A stretch of 64,000 bases of DNA. Origin: Leucogyrophana mollusca. Its lineage: Eukaryota > Basidiomycota > Agaricomycetes > Boletales. The position numbers and the translations under genes were made by a program. The notes beneath the pieces were generated by a model that saw only the letters and a program-made list of their open reading frames with translations, did no database searches and was not told where the DNA came from. The DNA is taken from NCBI GenBank assembly GCA_021014945.1, contig MU266379.1, positions 62,001 to 126,000 of the forward strand, given 5' to 3'. Positions 56,207 to 64,000 of this stretch are shown here, in pieces (the first letter of the stretch is position 1; each line of letters begins with the position of its first letter).

Positions 56207-58255
56207 ATGGCCGAGCCGAGGGTAATTTCTGCGGTATCGATGTCTCGAGCACTCAAAGGAACTCTTAACAGCATTGCAGGCCTTGCTGAGCTCCCTCTCA
56301 CCACCAGGCGTACAGAGTTCTTCGTCTACCAAGCTATCACCTGCACAGCTGCAGAATCTATCTAATAAAATTGACGAACTACTTGGAGGCGCGGACGCCC
56401 CCAATGGCCCCCATCGAAATGAGAAGGGTGAGGTATGTTGCGTCATCTCGACTTCCGGACGAGACGTTAAGATTATCGAAAGCTGGTTAATGAAGATGGC
56501 CTCCCGATCATAGACATCACGGAACCTCTCGCGCAGTCGGTAGCAACGGAAGATCCTCAGCCTGCGCTGCTTATAGATGCGCCGGACCTGGTCCCGTTGA
56601 CCCAGTTATCATCTCTCGAGAAGGAGAGGCGAAGGCGGGAACGCGATCGCATTCTTGACCTCCTTGAAGCAGAGGAGAGCAATCTGCTAGCTAAAAACGA
56701 GGAAGAAGAGGAAGAAAGGAGACGAGAAATACTCCGAAAGCGCAAAGAGGCCGCGAAATTGGAAATGGAGAAATTGAAAGCAGCAAAAGAAATGCAGAAG
56801 AAGATGGGGAAAGCACTCATTAGGAACATAGCCGAAGCGAGGGAGAAGGAGGAGAAAGCGCGGAAGGAGCTCGAGCAGGCTGTCGAGGTCAAGGAAGAAC
56901 CTAGCAGCTCTAAACCCAGGAAATGCGTTACGTTCGCTGATGTGCCGCCCGAGGATGCACAGGCCGAGGACGGTGGCGAAGACCATACTACCACAACAAA
57001 AGATGGCCTTGACTGGGGTGACGTAGCGCCGGCTAGGTTACGGGCCCATAATCATCTTTCCCTCGTCGCGAAGGCACAGGCGGAGAAATCTCCGATGAAG
57101 ATGCAGGTAGTTGAGCGCCATCCTGCATCGTTACGTGGGGGCGAGGAATCGACTCAAGACAAGGATTCCGATGATGAATCCGATATTGCATCTTCTGCGC
57201 CTTCATCTTCTAGCGAACCCGAGCTAGAAGGAGACGATGATGAAGTCGGAGATCAGGACGTTCTAGATGATGACTTCGATTGGGACTCTGTACGTCACCA
57301 GCGCGAAGTTGCGCTGGAGTACTACAAGAAGCGGCTCGCGATCGGCGCTGACGCCACGCAAGCAATGACCTCCCATACGCACGACGAAGATGAATGGGAT
57401 CAACCTGTTAGTGGTGTAGTTAAATCTCCCGCAGTTCCAGACTGATGATCAAAGCAGGAGGTACCCCTCGACGCTACCCTGTCTAGCTCACGGCCAAAGC
57501 CTGCTGTTTCGCGTTTCAAAGCAGATCGCATAGCATCATCGTATAATGTGTCTCAACCTTCTGCTTCCACTTCGCTTGGACCATCTGTGATCCCTGCTTC
57601 AGGCCAGAAGTCCCTACAGGGAGCAGTTAGGGTCGGAAAACTACAGAACGACCAGCTCGTGGGTGGTGAAGCCGGTGAAAGTGGCAGCGAGGACGAGAGA
57701 GTAAAGGAAGTCCTGGAGATGCTCAAGGGTGGACAAATTCAAAATGCTGGACCTGATTTCGTTCCGCCAGTGAAACCATCTGACGCTAATGCACCGTCTG
57801 AGCCGAGTTTGCAGCCTCAGGTGGACATCAACCCACCCGTAGCGGCTCCGACACCATCTCGAGCATCCCAGAAGCCATCGAAGTTCAAACTCGCGCGTAA
57901 GCAGCATACGGTTGACCCTCCTTCAGTGCCTAATACTCCAATCTCTACGGTCAACCGCTCTTCGCCGAGGTTGCCAGTTTCCGGGGTCGTTGAACGTAAT
58001 GCACCTCGACCTAGACCTCGCGAGCAATACGTTTCTCCGCAGATAGTGCAGCCGACCGGGATGACTGGGGGAACTCTTGGTGGAAAGCCAGTGATGCCTT
58101 CCATGGTCGTCGACTCGCCATCGTTTCCTGCTCACCATATGGTCGTGGATTCACCGTCCTTTCCCGGGCCTACCCAGTTGCGTCGACCAGACCGGCCACC
58201 TGCCGTTATGTCTACAACGGTCAAAGAGAAAGCGCAGGGCAGCACACGCCAGTAA
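56207..58255 (+). CDS. DUF3835-domain, URI/Bud27-like protein
   Basis: Four exons: 56207-56221, 56280-56432, 56483-57406 and 57458-58255, giving 629 aa. Evidence for the family is the short N-terminal block with NEDGLPIIDITEPL, which resembles URI/Bud27, and a C-terminal PAVSRFKADR motif typical of DUF3835. Residues about 135-225 form a long Glu/Lys/Arg helix (EEEEERRREILRKRKEAAKLEMEKL, in pieces), followed by KCVTFADVPPE, DGLDWGDVAPARLR and an acidic stretch (DDFDWDSVR). A nine-residue repeat MVVDSPSFP occurs twice near the end. Bud27 links prefoldin, TOR and RNA polymerase assembly, but I see no complete prefoldin domain here. Start choice: ATG at 56207 is the one whose reading phase fits the next exon; the ATG at 56167 does not. 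Confidence 0.68.
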
Positions 58256-58491
58256 CTTGCAAGGAGCGATAGTAATTTGACCCAAGAATGTTGATCTTAG
58301 GTAGCTAAAAGACACGCGTCCATGCTCACTCATGTCTACTCACCCATAGTACCTATCTCCTTCCACTGTCACACGTTTAGTACTCAATAGATGCAGTGGG
58401 GAATTGCTTTCCGATTGTAACAGACGCGTTCCCGTTTCGGAAGTGCCGATCGTAGTCGCCAGGCTGAAGCTTGACCACAACATCCCAGTCA

Positions 58492-60519
58492 ATGCATATG
58501 GGCTCACTGCTCGCTATTTGCTTTCGAGTGGTTCTCGCCCTATGCAATCTAAGCTTTTTCCAGCCCGACGAATACTTTCAAGCTCTAGAGCCTGCCCACC
58601 ACCTCGTCTTTGGCTATGGACATCTCACTTGGGAGTGGACCAACCCGGGTCCGCTTCGTAGCATTCTGTACCCAGCATTGAATGTGCCTTGCTTTTGGTT
58701 CTTGAAAGCGTTCGGCTGGGACACACGATTTCCTTGGCTGCTGGTGGGTGTCGTGATTTCTTGCAGACCGAGATTCTGACTTGTCTCATAAGTTGGGTGT
58801 TAGATTGCTGTCCCAAGGGTAGTCCATGGCGCATTGGCTGCACTTACGGACATATGGGTCTGTCAATTGACACGCAAAGTACTCAACGACGCGTTCGTCT
58901 CAACCACTGTGTGTCTAACAACCAGCAAATCGTGATACATCGCTCTGATATAATTGACCCCAGTATTTCCTTTCGCTGACTTCCTTCTTTCACGCACTAT
59001 CCCTTTCACGTTCGCTTTCCAACTCATTCGAAACATCGTTGACGACGATAGCATTAAGCTATTTTCCTTGGGACTCCATAACATCTTCACGCCCGGTATC
59101 GCCCCGGTAAGCCCAGACCGACTTGTTTCAAAGTCCTGCCATTCATGACACTTTCCCGGATGTCAGAGTAGACGTGAGGCATTGCGCCGTGTTTGCCGCG
59201 CTAGCCTGCATCCTGAGGCCCACGAATGCGATTATATGGGTCTACATGTTCGGGGCGCTACTCTGGCGGTTCCGAGGTCAGAAGTGCACCCTCCTTGTTT
59301 TAATTCGTGATTGTATGACCATTGGGTAGGCCTCGCCAACCTCACAGTCAGTCTGGGCTGACCCCATCCCTTAGACTTTTTGCTTTACTCTCGCTGTTTG
59401 CCCTCGACTCGGTATACTACGGCAAACCTACGCTTACGTTGCTGAATTTCCTTTGGTTTAACGCCTCGTCCGTCTCGCTATTCTACGGATCAAGTCCATG
59501 GCACTATTACCTTTCACAAGGGCTGCCCATCCTATGCACGACTGCTCTGCCGTTCGTGTTCCACGGAATGTGGCTTGCGGTGAAGAACGCAGAGCCGAAG
59601 CCTAAGATGCTTCTGGGTTGCATCGTGTGGACCGTGGGCGTTTACTCTATCGCTGGGCATAAAGAGTGGCGGTTCCTGCATCCTTTGCTTCCAATGCTAC
59701 ATATCTTTGCATCCCGATCCCTCGTTGAGCTATATCACCGCCGCCCAACTGGAGAACCAAATGGCAAACCACCGCATCACGCGAAATCATCCTTCTCTCC
59801 ACTTCCCATTCGATCTAGCCATCTCTACCTTCTCCTAATATCCGTGCCAGCGTCTGTCTTCGTCGTCTTCTTTCATTGCACGGGGCAGATCAAGGTCATG
59901 TCATACCTGCGAAGCCAACCGCCAGATGAGCTGGCCTCGGTTGGATTCCTGATGCCGTGCCATTCCACTCCATGGCAGGCCTACTTGCACAGACCGGAAC
60001 TTGCGCAGCCTGGCATAATGTGGGCCCTGGGTTGCGAGCCACCCCTAGGGTATGTGTCTGCTTTGGTGGTGTTATGTCTACTCACTGGTAAATTATGTTT
60101 TTTCTATTATTTACAGGGTGCAGAACCAAGTCAAATATAAGGATCAGACCGATGTATTCTTTGAATCTCCCTTATTATACATGACGAACCATTTCCCGCT
60201 CGCAGTCGACCCAGCATACCCACCTTCCCCATTCTCAGTTTCGACCCCGAATGCGCAATTCATTAAGAGACTCCAAGAAGTAGAACTAACCTCTCAATCA
60301 TGGGATCTCGGATGGACACACGAGTGGCCACGCCATATAGTCCTTTTCGGCGCGCTCCTGCAGGAACCGGGGATGCTCGATCTACTCAGGGGGAATGAGT
60401 ACGCCGAGGTCTGGAAGGGGGGTTGGGAATGGGAAGGAGAGGGGAAGAGAAAGGGTGGGGTGAGGGTTTGGAAACATAGACCTTCCGTCGCGCAGCACAG
60501 ACAGGACGTTGAGCACTAG
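58492..60519 (+). CDS. GPI10: GPI mannosyltransferase 3 (GPI10/PIG-B)
   Basis: ER membrane mannosyltransferase that adds the third mannose to the GPI anchor precursor (family GT22). Exons: 58492-58743, 58804-58908, 58964-59106, 59167-about 59276, about 59330-60050 and about 60118-60519. Motifs: SFFQPDEYFQALEPAHHLVFGYGHLTWEW (GT22 donor loop, in pieces), AVPRVVHGALAALTD, SRSLSNSFETSLTTIAL, ALDSVYYGKPTLTLLNFLWFN, SLFYGSSPWHYYLSQGLPI and HKEWRFLHPLLPMLH, the signature of PIG-B/ALG9 enzymes. Many hydrophobic segments. One junction near 59277-59330 is unclear because three donors are possible. The C-terminal part (FIKRLQEVELTSQSWDLGWTHEWPRHIVLFG) also fits. It is downstream of the DUF3835 gene on the same strand, 236 bp away. 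Confidence 0.93.
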
Positions 60520-61138
60520 GTCTGGCACCGATCGGTTCGTAGGGATGAACACATAGCCTCAGATGATGCTGAGCATTTACAGTGACTTGCCCTCATAGTA
60601 CAAGCCTTTGCCGCTTCTGTCCGTCGGACGGTATCTGTATTAGTTCCCCCTTGCGTGATAAGCCGGTATGACAGGCGGACGAACTGTAGACGCGTACACC
60701 CCACTTTACCTGATGAAAAGCCAGCTAACCGTTGAAACCAATGAAAACGTAGCGGTGTGAATCTCGGTGCCCGCGGTCGGTGCCCATAATAGCTCCAGAA
60801 CGAGTGTAGTCACTGAAACTCCTAGAGCCACAACACCAGCACGGTTTTCCATGCGACTCGGGGCCGTTGATTCATTATGTGGTCAGCGTCGATATCCCAT
60901 AAATGACACGCTAGCACTCCGTTGTGAACTACCGGAAATTAATGTTTCCCGGACGGTGCTGGCCACAATGTAGGCGAGAGCTCGTCTCATGTACACACAG
61001 GCGATAACGTCACATAGAAGCTCTGCAAAATATAGCTTGAGGACGGTTGATTCGCGAGTGGATAATGATGTCTATGGCACAGGAACATAGGAGAATCAAT
61101 GCATTGTTGAAAGGAAGACCTTGAGATATAGGGAATGC
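60520..61138. other. convergent interval between GPI10 and mS38
   Basis: About 620 bp between stops on opposite strands. A frame at 60767-60973 (plus) has no motif. Considered 3' UTRs and spacer; nothing else seen. Confidence 0.5.
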
Positions 61139-62056
61139 TCATTTAGACACCTGCTGGCGACTGAGCTATCGGGGAAGGGGAAGGGTTAATATCCTTTCGG
61201 GATCACATCGACAGGAACTTGTGCTCACTCTGCGACGCTTCTTCAACTTATGCTTCTTCATCTTTCGTCTCCTCTTGCGCTTCGTGCTGTCAGCGTAGAC
61301 AGTCGCCCAATCCTGTGCCATCTCTTTCGCCAGCACTGCTCTGTCCTCTGGCCCGGCCACGTCCAGACCAAGTTTCGACAGTGTATCCTGCCACGCTACT
61401 GCGCCTCCCACACGGTTCATAACCATTGTGTGTGCGAGCTGCCGTGCGGCGTCCGCGTCTGACTCGATAGATGACTCGGGTGGGTCATCAAGGGTGTGGA
61501 GTTCGCTTGAAAACAATGGGGCTTTGTCATCTGTTTCGGAGGTGGATGAGAAGAGTGGTGAACGAGTAGGAGTCTCGAATATGATCGAGGGTGGGTGTGA
61601 GAGAAGGAGAAGAGGTCGATGCAGCGAAAAGAACTGGTGTAGTTTGTAGTCTTGAGACGAAATCGTGGGGTGAGCAGGAAGCGAGGTCGAGAACGCTGGT
61701 GGTAATTGAGAGAATGGTATCGAAGGCGCGTTGCCAGCCCCAATGCGAGATGACTGTGATGCAGCATCCCCAGGCTTGGATACTGAGGCTGAAGTCTGCG
61801 AGGAAGAATTTTCCTCGGCGCCTCCAACCTTCAGTTTACTATTCCCACTTCCATTGCTCCCTCCTCCGTTCGAGGCGTCGCTCGAGGTAACGCCGTGGGT
61901 CGCGTTATCGACCTTTCCTCGACCAGTCGTCACCACAGACTTGGGAGGTTTGGCCGAATTAAAATATCGGCCACCTCCTGGTTTAGATGAGAAAAACGAG
62001 GAGTAGGCTCTACATTGCACCGGCGCTGGACGCAGTATTCGGGGTAATAATGACAT
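61139..62056 (-). CDS. mitochondrial small ribosomal subunit protein mS38 (COX24/AURKAIP1)
   Basis: Two exons, 62056-61229 and 61165-61139, giving 284 aa. The N-terminus (SLLPRILRPAPVQCRAYSSFFSS) is Arg/Ser-rich without acidic residues, a mitochondrial presequence. The C-terminus TKRKRRRKMKKHKLKKRRR is the COX24_C/mS38 motif, the one conserved part of the family, which contacts the mitoribosome decoding region. A Ser/Pro-rich middle section is poorly conserved. The last exon adds LSRQQVSK after the basic motif; without this splice the frame continues with VSTSSCRCDPERI, which does not look like the family. It diverges from the F-box gene, 492 bp between starts. Confidence 0.8.
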
Positions 62057-62548
62057 CGTCGCCCGTCGTTGACGTGCGAGGATGATGATGGATTGCGAAC
62101 AAGAAGAATCGGCTGTGGTCGACCGAAAAGGTGGGAGGTGGCGCGGTGGCGTGCTGCCTCACGCTCATGTCCCGGCGGCCCTTTTCTTTCCACCAATGCG
62201 AAGCCTTTCTTTATCAATCTGCATATCAGGGCCTTGCGTCAATGTTACAACGTGAAAGCACCATTCCGTCTTTTGAACGGTCCCTTTGAAGTCGGCGATT
62301 GTCAAAGGTGGCCTGCGCTTTTGATCCGGTAGCCTCTTTCCTGCATGAATGGTCCTTTCCGGTGCAAGGATTCATGATGAATCAATATTCCTTTGAAGGG
62401 TGTCCTGGTGGTCCTCAAAGGCTCTTTGTGCCCTCTGGATGCATATAAAACCCTTGGCCAATTTCGTTGAACTTCAGTTCCTTCCGTCCCATTCCAGTCT
62501 TGCCCTCCGTCTAACATACTTCAACCCCGTCTTACTGCTGACACCCCG
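62057..62548. promoter_or_regulatory. divergent promoter of mS38 and the F-box gene
   Basis: 492 bp between two starts on opposite strands. It includes GCATATAAAACC around 62440-62451, about 100 bp before the F-box ATG, a plausible TATA element for that gene. No other feature seen. Confidence 0.4.
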
Positions 62549-64000
62549 ATGGCCAAGCGACAGAGGCTCGCTAATAACCAAGCAGATAGTACCAGCTCGA
62601 ATCCCGCACCGCGTGCGGTAAAGCAAGTGAAGGGCCGCCGTGGCAAGCTTGCCATGTTCCCGACCATGAATCTCGATATTCTCTTTGAAGTACGTGTGCT
62701 ATCCATGCGCTCAGCCCTGTCGGTGCTGACCCGTGTCGAAATTGTTCTTCCAGATATTAACATATTTATCACCGATCGATCTTCTTCATCTCGCACGTAC
62801 TTCGAAAGTGTTCCGCCGAATGCTGATATCCAAGTCCTCGGCGTTCCTCTGGAGGAGCGCTCGCCAAAACATCACAGGCCTGCCGAACTGCCCACCAGAA
62901 TTAAGTGAGCCGCAGTACGCGGCCCTTGCATTCGAGGGCTTGTGTAGTGTATGTCGCTTTATTTGACTCTGAGGAGCTGGTCGAGCTTATATTCACGGCA
63001 CACTTACAGGGCTGTGGTAAGAAGTCGCAAAACATCATGTGGCAATTTCGTGTGCGACTCTGCATCGAGTGCCGCAAGCGCAAGTAAGTGTCCGCAAGGG
63101 TTCGAGCCCGAAATATGCTAAATGGCTCTTCGTAGGTTTACGCAGCCATATCATGGTGAATGCAAAGCGATTTGCAACATGCTTGGATGCGGTCTCCATG
63201 ACCTGCGCCTCCTTCTTCCAGAAGGATCGTTCATTAATCTTAACGGCAAGTCGCCTTTGAATGTCCCCGATCCACGTATCGATTGCGACCTCCTGCGCAG
63301 GGTGGCGCACTAACCTCGGGTACTACGTCCCACAAGTCGAGGCCCTTCTCAAAGCAATACCCAAGCTTAGCCCTGCAGAGCTTCCCGGGTTTGTTGCTGA
63401 CCTTTGTCAAAAGACCCAGACGATCAACGAGGTGCGTCTCACTTTGTCATAAGCATTCCTTTCATTGAAGATGATCTACGTTGTAGCACGCTGCGCTATG
63501 CGAAGCCTGGCACGAATCTGTTGTCAGATCCCGCGGTTTGGAAATAGAGGATCTGAGGCAAGACAGAGGGAAATTGTACGTTCTTTTGACACGAAGCAAC
63601 CACCGCTACTGACATTACATGTTCTAGACTTGAAGCCAAGTTGGTCGAGGAAGGATGGGGAGACGTGATCAAGTATTTCGGCTGGGAGAGACTGTCTGTG
63701 AACACTAAGTTAATCAGCCAGCCAAAAGCACTTACAGCGAGAAGTACCCACGCCTCTCCGTACGGGAAACATATTGCTGATCCCATGCAATAGTTTGGCA
63801 GAATATCTACAAACCACTCACCGCGTGCATGGAGCAGTGGAGGGAGCTCATGATGGAAGAAACATTGTATTCTCCCCGCCGCAGAATATTTGTCGAAGCC
63901 TGGGGCCAGTTCGTAGCATCGTTGCCGTCCCCATCGTCATCCTCTGCTTGTCTACCTCTCCCTGCCGACGTAGACATCTGTTCCTTCGGTCCGATTGACG
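62549..64000 (+). CDS. F-box protein (partial, runs off right edge)
   Basis: Probable substrate adaptor of an SCF ubiquitin ligase; Agaricomycetes have large families of these. The first exon starts MAKRQRLANNQADSTSSNPA with a basic nuclear-type segment (VKQVKGRRGK). The F-box follows across the first intron: PTMNLDILFE plus ILTYLSPIDLLHLARTSKVFRRMLISKSSAFLW. Then LCSGCGKKSQNIMWQFRVRLCIECRKRK, a CxxC...CxxC pair that may bind zinc. Later exons include VEALLKAIPKLSPAELPGFVADLCQKTQTI, GLEIEDLRQDR, LEAKLVEEGWGDVIKYFGWE and KPLTACMEQWRELMMEETLYSPRR. This order (F-box, Cys pairs, then LVxxGWG) is common in Agaricomycete F-box proteins. Splices after 63180 were not all resolved, and the stop lies beyond 64000. 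Confidence 0.85.

Noticed and set aside
56167..56221. ATG at 56167 as start of the DUF3835 gene
   Set aside because: Its frame joins the next exon out of phase; the ATG at 56207 fits.
63085..63110. GGGTTCGAGCCCG resembling a tRNA T-arm
   Set aside because: No matching acceptor, D or anticodon arms around it; it lies in an F-box gene intron.

Overview
This window is nuclear DNA of a filamentous basidiomycete, most likely an Agaricomycete. The evidence is introns of about 45-65 nt in nearly every gene, a class I hydrophobin, a copper radical oxidase, a DUF6533 membrane protein, two fungal-type G-gamma subunits, a fused TRP5-type tryptophan synthase and an Agaricomycete-style F-box protein. I cannot name the species. 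I recognised no transposon, tRNA, rRNA or CRISPR array. All gene models were spliced by eye from conserved protein motifs and intron phase.

Layout, left to right. 0-8 kb: an adenosine-deaminase-like gene (cut by the left edge) diverges from monopolin csm1/pcs1, followed by an ankyrin-type L-asparaginase that diverges from tryptophan synthase over only 89 bp containing a TGACTCA site. 8-17 kb: hydrophobin, eIF2B-beta, the mitochondrial translation factor GUF1 (20 exons), splicing factor cwf18 and Elongin A. 17-30 kb: a GID7/WDR26-like WD40 protein, a long Ecl1-family zinc protein, a 2.3-kb stretch with no gene seen, and VPS54. 30-38 kb: a metaxin-like import protein, a TLC-domain membrane protein, two G-gamma genes in inverted orientation around an unknown acidic/helical gene, a mitochondrial thioredoxin and a GPI-type cupredoxin. 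38-52 kb: NOC4, a DUF6533 protein, a myotubularin phosphatase, S-adenosylmethionine synthetase and amidophosphoribosyltransferase (ADE4). 52-64 kb: copper radical oxidase, PNO1, a DUF3835/URI-like protein, GPI mannosyltransferase GPI10, mitoribosomal mS38/COX24, and an F-box gene cut by the right edge.

Most genes are housekeeping: amino-acid and one-carbon metabolism, purine synthesis, translation, ribosome assembly, vesicle tethering and mitochondrial function. A few are more lineage-specific (hydrophobin, copper radical oxidase, cupredoxin, DUF6533, Ecl1-like). Genes alternate strands with short divergent promoters and convergent 3' ends about 100-200 bp apart.

The points most worth a second look are the inverted G-gamma pair, a start codon split by an intron in ADE4, a Gcn4/CPC1-type site shared by two amino-acid genes, three GC-AG introns, a 10-nt microexon in GUF1, and an Ecl1-family protein about five times the length of the yeast proteins.
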